Positions 34,452 through 43,748 of a stretch of DNA of 57,505 nt are shown here, one piece after another (position 1 is the first letter of the stretch; every line of letters begins with the position of its first letter). A program made the position numbers and the translations under genes. The stretch spans positions 1 to 57,505 of the forward strand of contig SFEH01000006.1 of the NCBI GenBank assembly GCA_004557315.1, read 5' to 3'. Source of the stretch: Bacteroidales bacterium (GTDB lineage: Bacteria > Bacteroidota > Bacteroidia > Bacteroidales > UBA3663). Under the pieces are notes generated by a model. That model saw only the letters and a program-made list of their open reading frames with translations, was not told the origin of the DNA and ran no database searches.

Positions 34452-36563
34452 ATGAAACAATTCTATCTTCTTGTATGCTCGTTGACAATGCTTTTGCTTT
34501 GCGCCTGTTCAGATGGTGGCAGCAACGACCTTGGCAATGAGAAGGATCTGATTACAGTGAGCCCTACATCGGTGAACATCGACAAGGACGGCGGAACCTT
34601 CGCTCTTACGGTCAAGGCAACACGCGTGCCAAGTGTAAGCAGTTCGGCAACATGGATCACCCTCGAAAGCCGAGCTTCGAACGACAACAGCTACACTCTG
34701 ACCATGAAGGCAGAAGCCAATACCGAAACCGTAGATCGCGAAGCCACGCTCACCATCTCATGCGGAGAGGCTAATCAGAAGGTTCTGGTCACTCAGTCAG
34801 CAAAGGATATCCTGACGGTCGAGCCAACCAAGGTCAGCATCGACGATCAGGAACAGACATTCAGACTGAAAGTCGTGACCAATGGACAGCCTCAAGTTAA
34901 GATCGATGGCGGATGGATCCAGCAGACTCAGGCGTCAGATGCCGAAACCCGCAACTTCCATGTCAATGCCAATCTCTCTGCTTCACGTACTGGCACCATC
35001 ACCTTCACACTTGGCAACCTTTCGGCAAAGGTTACTGTCGAGCAGGCACAGGCAGTGCTTGGAGGCACTGTCGATGCTTCGGTTCGCTATCAGACCATCG
35101 ATGGCTTCGCGGCTTCCGATTGCTGGTCAACTGCCGTGATAGGCCGTCATTGGCTCAACAGCCGCGATGGCATTGCTCAGCTCCTCTTCTCGAAAGAGAT
35201 GAAAGATGGCCAGCCTCTTGGCATCGGACTCTCAATGTGGCGCACCAACCTTGGCGCAGGAAGCTGGGAGCAGGGCCTCGACAGCAATATCGGTGTTGAG
35301 AACGGTCAGGACGGCTACAACTATTATCGCAGGGCAGAGAGCTACCTCAACGATGACCTGACCTACGACTGGAGCCGCTGCCAGGGACAGAGATTCTTCC
35401 TCGACAAGGCAAAGGAATATGGTATTGAGAACATCGTGCTTTTCTCTAATTCTCCAAATGTACAGTTCACTCGCAATGGCAAGGCATACAGCGACAATGG
35501 ACACAAGGCTAACCTGAAGGCCGACTGCTATGATGACTTTGCTCAATATATGGCACGTGTGGCTGCACAATACCGCAACTGGGGCTATCCTGTCAATTAT
35601 ATCTCGCCTGTGAATGAGCCACAATACGACTGGGCAGGACATGACCAGGAAGGCTGCGGCTGGATAAACAGCGAGGTGGCAAAGCTTACCCGCGAACTTG
35701 ACTCCGCTCTCGATGCAGAGGGATTGGCAGATGTGAAGATTGTGCTGGCAGAAGCAGCTTCTTGGAACGAAGCGTTCAAGGTAAATGGCAATGCTGAATA
35801 CAGCGACTGCATCAATAACTTCTTCAGTCCTTCGCACGACAACTATGTCGGCAACCTGACACACGTTGCTCCAATCTTTGGCGGACACAGCTACTGGACC
35901 GATGGCACATGGAACGGAATGCGCGATGTGCGTGCACAGGTGGCAGAGAGCGCCAAGAGCCACAACATCTCGCTCTGGCAGACAGAATGGAGCATGCTTG
36001 GCGATGGCTACAGCGAGTTCCCTGGCTATGAGAACAGCACAGAGATGGACATTGCTCTTGTGATGGACAAGGTGATCCACAACGACCTCACTGTCGGACA
36101 GATGACATCGTGGAGCTTCTGGACATCAATGGATGTATCACGCTGGGGTCAGCTCAACCGTTTCATGCTCATTGACTTCACCCCTGCCAGCGGAACTTAC
36201 AGCATTCATCTCGAAGACGAAGGCTCGTACAAGGCAGATGCCAACCTTTGGGTATTGGGCAATTACAGCCGTTTCATCCGTCCTGGCTATAAGCGTGTCG
36301 ATTTCAATGTTCCTGCCGAAAGCCGAACCTTCTTCGGTTCTGCCTATATCTCGCCAGAACAGGATCGACTTGTCGTAGTGGTCAGCAATCTGTCTGATTC
36401 GGTTGTCAAGTGCCGTCTGTCTCTCAAAGACCTTCAGCCAAAAGCCGTAACTTCCTACACTACTACATTGAAGAAACATCTGCAACCACAGCAGCTTACG
36501 CCTTCGGTCAACGAATACGAACTCGATGCTTTGAGCGTCACAACTCTTGTTTTTGAGTTATAA
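34452..36563 (+). CDS. GH30 glycoside hydrolase with two BACON domains
   Basis: 703 residues, lipoprotein (lipobox LLCAC, Cys19, followed by SDGGSND). Two BACON domains cover about 33-116 (SATWITL) and 120-198 (DGGWIQQ). The GH30 barrel follows from about 203: RYQTIDGFAASDCWS at the start, acid/base Glu in ISPVNEPQYDW (about E389), and nucleophile Glu in LWQTEWSML (about E512). A C-terminal beta-sandwich (RLVVVVSNLSDSVVK) closes it. GH30 members include beta-1,6-galactanases, xylanases and beta-glucosidases. The presence of QEGCGW after the acid/base and the neighbouring arabinosidase-type genes make a beta-1,6-galactanase my best guess, not a firm call. Confidence 0.88.
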   Translation: MKQFYLLVCSLTMLLLCACSDGGSNDLGNEKDLITVSPTSVNIDKDGGTFALTVKATRVPSVSSSATWITLESRASNDNSYTLTMKAEANTETVDREATLTISCGEANQKVLVTQSAKDILTVEPTKVSIDDQEQTFRLKVVTNGQPQVKIDGGWIQQTQASDAETRNFHVNANLSASRTGTITFTLGNLSAKVTVEQAQAVLGGTVDASVRYQTIDGFAASDCWSTAVIGRHWLNSRDGIAQLLFSKEMKDGQPLGIGLSMWRTNLGAGSWEQGLDSNIGVENGQDGYNYYRRAESYLNDDLTYDWSRCQGQRFFLDKAKEYGIENIVLFSNSPNVQFTRNGKAYSDNGHKANLKADCYDDFAQYMARVAAQYRNWGYPVNYISPVNEPQYDWAGHDQEGCGWINSEVAKLTRELDSALDAEGLADVKIVLAEAASWNEAFKVNGNAEYSDCINNFFSPSHDNYVGNLTHVAPIFGGHSYWTDGTWNGMRDVRAQVAESAKSHNISLWQTEWSMLGDGYSEFPGYENSTEMDIALVMDKVIHNDLTVGQMTSWSFWTSMDVSRWGQLNRFMLIDFTPASGTYSIHLEDEGSYKADANLWVLGNYSRFIRPGYKRVDFNVPAESRTFFGSAYISPEQDRLVVVVSNLSDSVVKCRLSLKDLQPKAVTSYTTTLKKHLQPQQLTPSVNEYELDALSVTTLVFEL

Positions 36564-36572
36564 TAATGTCAA

Positions 36573-36617
36573 GGAAAAGCAAATGAGAGTGTTTTTTCGT
36601 CTTTCATTTGCTTTTCC
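36573..36617 (+). terminator. Hairpin after GH30 gene
   Basis: A perfect 14-bp stem GGAAAAGCAAATGA (36573-36586) with TCATTTGCTTTTCC (36604-36617) and a 17-base loop that includes a T run. The right arm overlaps the -33 region of the following promoter. Confidence 0.7.
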
Positions 36618-36638
36618 CATTTATTTTGACTAACTTTG
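36607..36638 (+). promoter_or_regulatory. Promoter of the GH43 gene
   Basis: TTTG at 36607-36610 and TAACTTTG at 36631-36638, 24 bases apart. The leader before the GH43 start codon is about 50 bases. Confidence 0.65.
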
Positions 36639-36694
36639 CCAACACTATCAAACAAGAACAGACATACTAATCAAGAATCAACCAAACAAACAAA

Positions 36695-38656
36695 ATGAAA
36701 CATCTTATTTTAACGACCTTACTGACAGCATGTTTGCTTCCTTCTGCTGCACAAAAGAAGCAGAAAGCAGTGGCTGAAGAGCCGAAAGACCCGAACGAAA
36801 TGGTGGCTTATCTCTTCACATATTTCAACAGCAACAGCCCCGAAGACGAGCAGATATGCTATGCAATCTCCGATGATGGCTACAACTACACTCCACTTAA
36901 CCATGGCGAACCCGTTATTTCTTCCGACACCATTGCCCTGACTCAATGCGTGCGCGACCCTCATATCCTCAGAGGTGAAGACGGCAAGACTTTCTATATG
37001 GTGGTGACCGACATGAAGTCGAACCTTGGCTGGGCTTCCAACCGAGGCATCGTGCTCCTGAAGTCAACCGACCTCATCAACTGGCAGCACAGCACCGTCA
37101 ACTTCCCGACCAAATACACCAAGGCGTGGAAGGACGTGACTCGCGTGTGGGCTCCTGAAACCATCTACGACCATCAGGCAGGCAAATACATGGTGTTCTA
37201 TTCGCTGCTGAAGCGCGATGGCGGATTCGACAAGATCTATTACCAGTATGCCAACGACGACTTCACCGACCTTGAAGGAGAACCTAAGTGGCTATTTGAC
37301 TCGGGCAATGCCACTATCGATGGCGACATCGTCTATAATGAGGCCGACAAGCTCTATCATCTGTTCTACAAGACCGAAGCCGGACGCGGCATCTTCCAGG
37401 CAACAGCCAAGAACCTCACCGACAAGTGGCAGATGCTTCCTGAACACGTCGATCAGACCAATCGCCCTGTGGAAGGCGTAGGCGTGTGCAAGGCAATTGA
37501 CGGACAGTCGTGGATCATCATGTACGACTGCTATAGCGATGGCCATTACCAGTTCTGCAAGTCAACCGACCTCAAGACTTTCGAGTTCGTGCAGAACACT
37601 GAGACAAAGGGCAAGTTCACTCCTCGTCATGGCACCATCATCCCTATCACTCGCGCTGAAAAAGAGCGACTTCTCAAGGAATATGGCAACCACAAGCAGC
37701 CGATTCTCCCAGGATTCCATGCCGACCCTGAAGTGATGTATTCGCACCTCACAAAGAAATACTATATCTACAGCACCACCGATGGCACACCTGGCTGGGG
37801 CGGACATGACTTCAGTGTTTTCTCGAGCGACAACCTCATCGACTGGACCGACGAAGGCAAGATGCTTGATGTCAAGAGCGATCAGGTGAAATGGGCAACT
37901 GGCAATGCCTGGGCTCCTGCCATCGAGGAAGTAAAACAGAAAGATGGCTCATACAAGTATTATTTCTACTTCTCTGCCCACAACCCTGTGAGCAACAGCA
38001 AGGAAATCAGTGTGGCTGTAGCCGACCATCCTGTAGGTCCGTTCACTGCTCTCGACCAGCCTATCATCTCGATGAAGGATGCTCCTGAAGGCGTGCGTAG
38101 CGGTCAAGCCATCGACGTTGATGTATTCACCGATCCTAAATCTGGCAAACATTATATCTATTGGGGCAATGGCTTCATGGCAGGTGCAGAACTCAACGAC
38201 GACATGGTGTCGCTGAAGAAGGAGACGATAGTCAATCTCACTCCTCAAGGCGGAACACTCGAGACTTGGAATTTCCGCGAGGCTCCATACGTCTTCTACC
38301 GCAAGGGTCAGTATTATTTCCTCTGGTCGGTCGATGACACGGGTTCGCCTAACTACCATGTATGCTATGCTACTTCTAAGTCACCTCTCGGTCCGCTCAA
38401 TCTCGACGAGTCGAACTATATGGTGATCCGTCAGCGTCCTGAAGACAAGATCTATGGCACTGCCCACAACTCTGTACTCCAGATTCCTGGCAAGGATGAG
38501 TGGTATATTGTCTATCACCGCATCAACAAGAACTACATTGATCCTCACTTCGCTCCTGGCATCCACCGCGAGGTTTGCATCGACCGATTGACATTCGACA
38601 AGAAAGGCAAGATTGTAGAAGTCACCCCTACCCTCAATGGTCCTTTCTGCAAATAA
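36695..38656 (+). CDS. Tandem GH43-GH43 glycoside hydrolase
   Basis: 653 residues with a signal peptide (cleaved near LLPSAAQ) and two complete GH43-type five-bladed propellers. The first covers about 35-325, with base Asp in CVRDPHIL (D88), pKa Asp in IDGDIVY (D209/D211) and acid Glu in RPVEGVG (E260). The second covers about 335-653, with FHADPEVM (D344), IDVDVF (D474/D476) and NFREAPYVF (E529). Both triads look intact. GH43 enzymes mostly remove arabinofuranose or xylose, and some are exo-beta-1,3-galactanases, so two linked domains could cut different linkages of one side chain. It has its own promoter and a hairpin before it. Its stop overlaps the likely start of the M23 gene by one base. 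Confidence 0.92.
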   Translation: MKHLILTTLLTACLLPSAAQKKQKAVAEEPKDPNEMVAYLFTYFNSNSPEDEQICYAISDDGYNYTPLNHGEPVISSDTIALTQCVRDPHILRGEDGKTFYMVVTDMKSNLGWASNRGIVLLKSTDLINWQHSTVNFPTKYTKAWKDVTRVWAPETIYDHQAGKYMVFYSLLKRDGGFDKIYYQYANDDFTDLEGEPKWLFDSGNATIDGDIVYNEADKLYHLFYKTEAGRGIFQATAKNLTDKWQMLPEHVDQTNRPVEGVGVCKAIDGQSWIIMYDCYSDGHYQFCKSTDLKTFEFVQNTETKGKFTPRHGTIIPITRAEKERLLKEYGNHKQPILPGFHADPEVMYSHLTKKYYIYSTTDGTPGWGGHDFSVFSSDNLIDWTDEGKMLDVKSDQVKWATGNAWAPAIEEVKQKDGSYKYYFYFSAHNPVSNSKEISVAVADHPVGPFTALDQPIISMKDAPEGVRSGQAIDVDVFTDPKSGKHYIYWGNGFMAGAELNDDMVSLKKETIVNLTPQGGTLETWNFREAPYVFYRKGQYYFLWSVDDTGSPNYHVCYATSKSPLGPLNLDESNYMVIRQRPEDKIYGTAHNSVLQIPGKDEWYIVYHRINKNYIDPHFAPGIHREVCIDRLTFDKKGKIVEVTPTLNGPFCK

Positions 38657-38658
38657 TG

Positions 38659-40380
38659 ATGAAACAGACTAAACATATATTTCTAAAACTGATAGCGCTG
38701 TGCTCGGTGCTATCAGTCGCTTTTTCGGCAAAAGCCGATTCGGACAATGATGTCGTTCCACCGCTCGACTTCGACCTTTGTCTGGCAGGCAACTACGGAG
38801 AACTGCGTCCTAACCACTTCCATGCAGGGCTCGACTTCAAGACCCAGCAGTCGATTGGCCATCCTGTCCATGCATTTGCTGATGGTTACGTTGAGCGCGT
38901 GGGAGTCAATGCCTACGGATATGGGCTTGTGCTCTATGTAACACATCCTCATCTTGAGCGCATGACTGTCTATGCCCATCTCGACACCTTCAACGACGAG
39001 ATATGGAAGAAGGTGCGCCAGCGACAGGTGGCAGAAGAACTCAACAACCCTGACCTGACTTTCTCGCCCGATGAACTGCCAGTCAAGAAAGGCGACATCA
39101 TAGCAATGAGCGGAAATACAGGCAGTTCGGGCGGTCCTCACGTTCATTTCGAGGTCAGAGGACTGATGAGCGCACCTGGAGCCGACGACGAGGAATGGTA
39201 TGACCCGATGGCTTATTTCATCGACAAGATCAAGGACACTACGGCACCAAAAATCTCCAATCTCTATATCTATCATGAGCCGAACACGGCTTTCACCCGT
39301 CATGCTCAAGTCCTCAACCGCAAGGCAAATGCCTGGGGCAAGGTGGGCTTTGGCATCAAGGCCTACGACTACATGGACGGACAGGCAAATAAGTTTGGTG
39401 TGAAGAAGGTGAAACTCTACTGCGATGACAAGCTGATCTACGACTGGAATCAGGACTATTTTCAATATCACGAACAGAGATTCACCAACAGTGTCATAGA
39501 CTATCGAGAGTTTTCGACCTTGCGCTCGACCATTATGAAGACCTTCACCGAGCCATGCAACAAGCTCAGAATGATTGCCAATGAGCCAGGCGACGGCATA
39601 GTAGAGATTGACGAAGAGCGACCTTATCATTTCCGCTACGAGCTGGAAGATGCCCACGGCAACAGCTCGACACTCAACTTCGTGGTCAATGGTGTAAGAC
39701 GAGAGCCTATTGTCCATAAGCTCAAAGGACGCTTGGCAAAGGCTGGTGAAGTGTTCAGAATCGACACTCTCGGGGTTCATTTCCATAGTCCTGCGGGCAA
39801 CCTCTACACCGATGCCGACATCGCCTTTGATGTAACAGGACAATCGGCTGACGAGCCTGGACATACGTCACGATTTATCTCGCCTATATATCGCATAGGT
39901 TCGCGCGACATACCGCTGCACAGCTTCTGTGACCTTGAAATCAGCCTTCCCGACAGCATCACTTCTGGGTCTCAGCTATATATTGCCAACCTCGACGGAG
40001 GCGTATATCGAGGCAATTTCACACCCAAGCAGGCGATACCATTCTCGAAAAGGACACTGCCAGCAACCCTCACCACTAAAGTGCGCGACTTTGGAAGGTT
40101 TACGGTGAGACGCGACACCGAGAAGCCGACAGCCACCATTGTCGGACGCCCTACAATAGGCAGAATCAGCCTGAGGCTGAGCGACATTGGCAGTGGCGTG
40201 GCATCGTGGAAAGTGCGCATCGACGGACAGTTTGTGCCGTTCGACCGCAACAACCGAGGTGTGGCTATTGGGCATCCCAATCTCTTCGGCATAAAGCCGG
40301 GCATCAATCATAAGATTGAAATTCAGGTCACCGACCTTGCAGGCAACGAGACAATAATGAATATCGAAAAGCGGTTTTAA
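38659..40380 (+). CDS. M23 family (LytM) metallopeptidase
   Basis: About 573 residues with a signal peptide (IALCSVLSVAFSAKA). The LytM domain shows zinc ligands H55 and D59 in NHFHAGLDF, and H161-V-H163 in GPHVHFEV. An insert of about 30 residues (NDEIWKKVRQRQ and following) separates them. The C-terminal 400 residues are beta-rich Ig-like domains. Such enzymes cut peptidoglycan cross-bridges or serve as amidase activators. The frame is open into the GH43 gene, but ATGs at 38656 and 38659 next to the GH43 stop precede a proper signal peptide and are preferred. It probably shares the GH43 transcript. Confidence 0.9.
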   Translation: MKQTKHIFLKLIALCSVLSVAFSAKADSDNDVVPPLDFDLCLAGNYGELRPNHFHAGLDFKTQQSIGHPVHAFADGYVERVGVNAYGYGLVLYVTHPHLERMTVYAHLDTFNDEIWKKVRQRQVAEELNNPDLTFSPDELPVKKGDIIAMSGNTGSSGGPHVHFEVRGLMSAPGADDEEWYDPMAYFIDKIKDTTAPKISNLYIYHEPNTAFTRHAQVLNRKANAWGKVGFGIKAYDYMDGQANKFGVKKVKLYCDDKLIYDWNQDYFQYHEQRFTNSVIDYREFSTLRSTIMKTFTEPCNKLRMIANEPGDGIVEIDEERPYHFRYELEDAHGNSSTLNFVVNGVRREPIVHKLKGRLAKAGEVFRIDTLGVHFHSPAGNLYTDADIAFDVTGQSADEPGHTSRFISPIYRIGSRDIPLHSFCDLEISLPDSITSGSQLYIANLDGGVYRGNFTPKQAIPFSKRTLPATLTTKVRDFGRFTVRRDTEKPTATIVGRPTIGRISLRLSDIGSGVASWKVRIDGQFVPFDRNNRGVAIGHPNLFGIKPGINHKIEIQVTDLAGNETIMNIEKRF

Positions 40381-40390
40381 CTCCGAATTA

Positions 40391-40422
40391 TTTGGTCATA
40401 TCGTGCAAAAAGTCTATCTTTG
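40391..40422 (+). promoter_or_regulatory. Promoter of the C69 dipeptidase gene
   Basis: TTTG at 40391-40394 and TATCTTTG at 40415-40422, 24 bases apart. The start at 40447 is 25 bases downstream; an earlier non-ATG start at 40420 would lie inside the -7 element and is rejected. Confidence 0.65.
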
Positions 40423-40430
40423 CACGATAT
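40398..40430. repeat. Perfect 12-bp inverted repeat over a promoter
   Basis: ATATCGTGCAAA (40398-40409) and TTTGCACGATAT (40419-40430) are perfect complements around a 9-base loop, followed by a T-rich stretch. It overlaps the -7 element of the C69 promoter and lies 18 bases after the M23 stop. It could be an operator, a terminator for the M23 gene, or both. Confidence 0.8.
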
Positions 40431-40446
40431 TTTATTTTTACATGAT

Positions 40447-42126
40447 ATGAAGGAACTTCTCTCGGCTGCTTTAGCAGCAACTCTCATCAGCTTCAGTTCT
40501 GCCGATGCTTTAGCTTGCACCAACATGCTCGTGGGCAAGAAAGCTTCGGTCAATGGCTCAACGATGATCAGCTACAATGCCGACAGTCACACACTGTATG
40601 GCGAGTTATATTACACTCCTGCTGCCGACCATGCACCAGGCGCAATGCGCAAGGTGATTGAGTGGGACACCAACAAGCCACTTGGCGAAATTCCACAGCC
40701 TGCCCATACCTACCGCGTGGTGGGCAATGTCAACGAGTGGCAGGTCACTATTGCCGAATCGACATGGGGAGGCCGTCATCGCCTTTCAGACAAGAATGGT
40801 ATCATCGACTATGGTTCGCTCATCTATATCGCCCTCGAACGAAGCAAGACTGCGCGTGAGGCAATCGACGTGATGACAAGCCTAGTCAGCGAATATGGCT
40901 ACTACAGCAGTGGTGAGACTTTCTCTATCGGTGACCCTAACGAAATATGGGTTATGGATCTTGTGGGCAAGGGAACAGGCAACACTGGAGCCGTGTGGGT
41001 GGCACAGCGCATACCTGACGATTGCATCAGCGCACACGCCAACCAGGCTCGCATCCACAAGTTTCCACAGGCAAAGAAGAAGCTCAACAAGAAGATGAAC
41101 CGCTATGAGGTGGGCGACTCGTGCATGTTCAGTGCCGACCTCATCCCATTCGGACGTACTCTCGGCTATGAGGGTTCGGACGCTGACTTCGACTTTGCTG
41201 CCACTTTCGGCGATCTCGACTACAGTGCTTTCCGTGGCTGCGACGGACGTGTGTGGGCATTCTTCAACCGCTATGCAAGCGGCATGGAGCGTTATTTCGA
41301 CTTTGTTGATATGGTCGAAGGCGCAGAGGTGCTTCCTCTCTATGTCAAGCCTGACCGCCTGCTCTCACACCGCGACATTCAGGACGCTTTGGGCGACCAC
41401 TTCGAGGGCACACCTTGGGATATGACCAAAGACGTGGGCGGTGGTCCTTTCCACTCTCCTTACCGCTGGCGTCCTATGCACTTCGAGGTCGATGGCGTGA
41501 CATATACCCACGAACGTGCCATCGGCACACAGCAGACAGGCTTCTCGTTTGTAGCTGAAATGCGCGGCTGGCTGCCTCGCGAGGTTGGAGCCAAGACTTG
41601 GTTTGCTGCCGATGATGCTGCTACTGCCATCTTCATGCCTATATACAACAACATCCTTGAGGCTCCGCTCTGCCTCCGCGTCGGCAATGGTGACATGCTC
41701 ACCTTCTCATGGACAAGCGCTTTCTGGATGACCAACTGGGTGGCTAACCAATGCTATTCACGATATGAAGACATGAAGGTCGATGTGGATCGCGTTCGCA
41801 ACAAGATCATGGATCGCTGGGATGCCGAGACAGACAGTATCGATGCTCAGGCAGTAGCTTTGCTCAAGAACTCGACAAGCGACGTGACAGCCTTCCTCAA
41901 CGAATATACTGCACGCGAATCGAACGGTGCTACCGAGGCTTACAAGGACCTCGGCATCTATCTCCTCGTCAAATATCTTGACGGTAATATCAAGCAGGAG
42001 AAGGATGGCGAGTTTGCACGCACTCCTTATGGCATGGCTGATCGTCCTCAGCAACCTAAATACAGCGAGGAGTTCTATCGTGCTATCGTAAATCAGATTG
42101 GCGACAAGATTAAGGTTAAGAAATAA
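40447..42126 (+). CDS. C69 family dipeptidase
   Basis: 559 residues. A signal peptide ends ADALA directly before CTNMLVG, so processing would expose Cys24 as the N-terminal nucleophile, as in Ntn hydrolases of peptidase family C69. Family motifs include GSTMISYNADSHTLYGELY, AESTWGG, SEYGYYSSGETFSIGDPNE and WVAQRIPDDCISAHANQARI. These enzymes cut dipeptides, often in the periplasm. It has its own promoter, covered by an inverted repeat, and abuts rlmD with no spacer. Confidence 0.93.
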   Translation: MKELLSAALAATLISFSSADALACTNMLVGKKASVNGSTMISYNADSHTLYGELYYTPAADHAPGAMRKVIEWDTNKPLGEIPQPAHTYRVVGNVNEWQVTIAESTWGGRHRLSDKNGIIDYGSLIYIALERSKTAREAIDVMTSLVSEYGYYSSGETFSIGDPNEIWVMDLVGKGTGNTGAVWVAQRIPDDCISAHANQARIHKFPQAKKKLNKKMNRYEVGDSCMFSADLIPFGRTLGYEGSDADFDFAATFGDLDYSAFRGCDGRVWAFFNRYASGMERYFDFVDMVEGAEVLPLYVKPDRLLSHRDIQDALGDHFEGTPWDMTKDVGGGPFHSPYRWRPMHFEVDGVTYTHERAIGTQQTGFSFVAEMRGWLPREVGAKTWFAADDAATAIFMPIYNNILEAPLCLRVGNGDMLTFSWTSAFWMTNWVANQCYSRYEDMKVDVDRVRNKIMDRWDAETDSIDAQAVALLKNSTSDVTAFLNEYTARESNGATEAYKDLGIYLLVKYLDGNIKQEKDGEFARTPYGMADRPQQPKYSEEFYRAIVNQIGDKIKVKK

Positions 42127-43587
42127 ATGGGAAGAAAGAAAGACAAGAATAAGGTTATCGCTAACCTCACTATCGAGAAATATGCGGCTGAGGGCAAGTG
42201 CGTGACGCATTTCGACTCGCTCGGACCAAACAACACAGTAACCAAGAAGGTGCTGTTCGTGCCGTTTGCGGCTGTGGGCGACGTTGCCGACATCAAGATA
42301 CTGCGTTCGCGTACATCGTTTGCCGAGGGAACCATTGAGCGACTCATTACTCCTTCGCCAGTGCGCGTTAGTCCGAAGTGCGAGCAGTTTGGCGTGTGCG
42401 GAGGCTGCAAGTGGCAGCACATCCCCTACGAGGAGCAGCTCAAGTTCAAGCAGCAGCAGGTGATGGATGCTCTGACTCGCATAGGTAAGGTCGAACTGCC
42501 AGAGTGCACTCCTATCGACGGTTCGCGCAATATCTGGAACTACCGCAACAAGCTCGAGTTCACCTTCTCCAACAAGCGCTGGCTCACCTTCGACGAAGTG
42601 AAGTCGGGTGTGGAATATGAGGACATGAATGCACTTGGCTTCCACATACCTAACTGCTTTGACAAAGTGCTCGACATACGCAAGTGCTGGCTGCAGGACG
42701 AGATTTCCAACCGCCTGCGTCTCGATATCCGTCAGTTTGCCATCGACACTGGCGTGTCGTTCTACGACCTCCGCAATCAGGTAGGCGTGCTCCGCAATAT
42801 GGTGGTCCGCACAGCTTCGACTGGCGAACTGATGCTCATCGTCATCTTTGGCGAAGACAATGCCGAGCAGATTGCTCTCGTCATGAATCACATGCGCGAA
42901 GCTTTCCCCGAAATCACTTCGCTCATGTATGTGATTAACACCAAGTGCAATGACGCTTGGGGCGACCTTGAGGCGAAGTGCTGGAGCGGAAAGGATCATA
43001 TCATCGAGGAGATGGAGGGACTGAAGTTCAAGGTTGGACCAAAGTCATTCTATCAGACCAACTCACAGCAAGCCTACGAGCTATATAAGCACACACGCGC
43101 TTTTGCAGGGCTCGCTCCTGATGGGGCTTCGACCGACGAGAAGCCGCTTGTATATGACCTCTACACAGGCACAGGCACCATTGCCAATTTTGTGTCACGT
43201 CAGGCTCGGAAGGTTGTGGGCATCGAATATGTGCCAGAGGCTATTGAGGATGCAAAGGTCAATTCGGCAATCAACGGCATCGACAACACGCTCTTCTATG
43301 CCGGTGATATGAAGGACATCCTCACCATCGACTTCATCAACGAGCATGGCCGTCCTGATGTCATCATCACCGACCCTCCTCGTGCTGGTATGCACGAAGA
43401 CGTGATCAACGCCATCCTGTTTGCCGAACCAAAGGTCATTGTCTATGTGAGCTGCAACCCTGCAACCCAGGCTCGTGACCTTCAGTTGCTCGACGCTAAA
43501 TATCGTGTCACCAACATCCAGCCTGTCGATATGTTCCCTCATACCCAACACGTTGAGAATGTGGTGAGACTGGAAATTAGGAAATAA
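42127..43587 (+). CDS. rlmD: 23S rRNA (uracil-C5)-methyltransferase RlmD
   Basis: 486 residues of the TrmA/RlmD family. A TRAM-like beta domain covers about 10-75. Iron-sulphur cysteines lie in CEQFGVCGGCKW (C85, C91, C94), with a fourth expected later. The SAM-binding domain has LYTGTGTIANFVSRQARKVV and GIEYVPEAIEDA, then TDPPRAGMH and YVSCNPATQARDL with the catalytic Cys. It methylates a uracil of 23S rRNA; whether the target is U1939 or U747 cannot be told from this sequence alone. Its ATG follows the C69 stop codon directly. Confidence 0.9.
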   Translation: MGRKKDKNKVIANLTIEKYAAEGKCVTHFDSLGPNNTVTKKVLFVPFAAVGDVADIKILRSRTSFAEGTIERLITPSPVRVSPKCEQFGVCGGCKWQHIPYEEQLKFKQQQVMDALTRIGKVELPECTPIDGSRNIWNYRNKLEFTFSNKRWLTFDEVKSGVEYEDMNALGFHIPNCFDKVLDIRKCWLQDEISNRLRLDIRQFAIDTGVSFYDLRNQVGVLRNMVVRTASTGELMLIVIFGEDNAEQIALVMNHMREAFPEITSLMYVINTKCNDAWGDLEAKCWSGKDHIIEEMEGLKFKVGPKSFYQTNSQQAYELYKHTRAFAGLAPDGASTDEKPLVYDLYTGTGTIANFVSRQARKVVGIEYVPEAIEDAKVNSAINGIDNTLFYAGDMKDILTIDFINEHGRPDVIITDPPRAGMHEDVINAILFAEPKVIVYVSCNPATQARDLQLLDAKYRVTNIQPVDMFPHTQHVENVVRLEIRK

Positions 43588-43601
43588 TTGTCTTTTTTAG
43601 A

Positions 43602-43736
43602 GGAAGATAAAGGAGATAAAGAAGTTAAAGAAGATAAAGACAAATGTGTTAGTCTATAGCATCATTATCTTTAGCTTCAGTAATAGAACAAACAATGCAA
43701 CTATTGTCTTTATCTTCTTTATCTCCATTATCTTCC
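43602..43736 (+). repeat. Inverted repeat with tandem 9-mer arms (repeat F)
   Basis: The left arm has four 9-mers of GAAGATAAA type (43602-43641). The right arm (43706-43736) is the near-perfect complement, one 9-mer shorter. A 64-base loop lies between. It occupies the rlmD-uvrA gap. The design resembles octamer repeats A-E, though unit length and loop differ and the GCGAAGC centre is lacking. Confidence 0.85.
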
Positions 43737-43748
43737 CAACATCAAATC

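Noticed and set aside
41758..42999. Long minus-strand frame opposite the C69 and rlmD genes
   Set aside because: It spans two recognised plus-strand genes and has no recognisable domain.
43695..43748. An earlier start for uvrA
   Set aside because: The extra codons are the right arm of repeat F and encode Leu/Ser low complexity; the ATG at 43749 gives the usual UvrA start.
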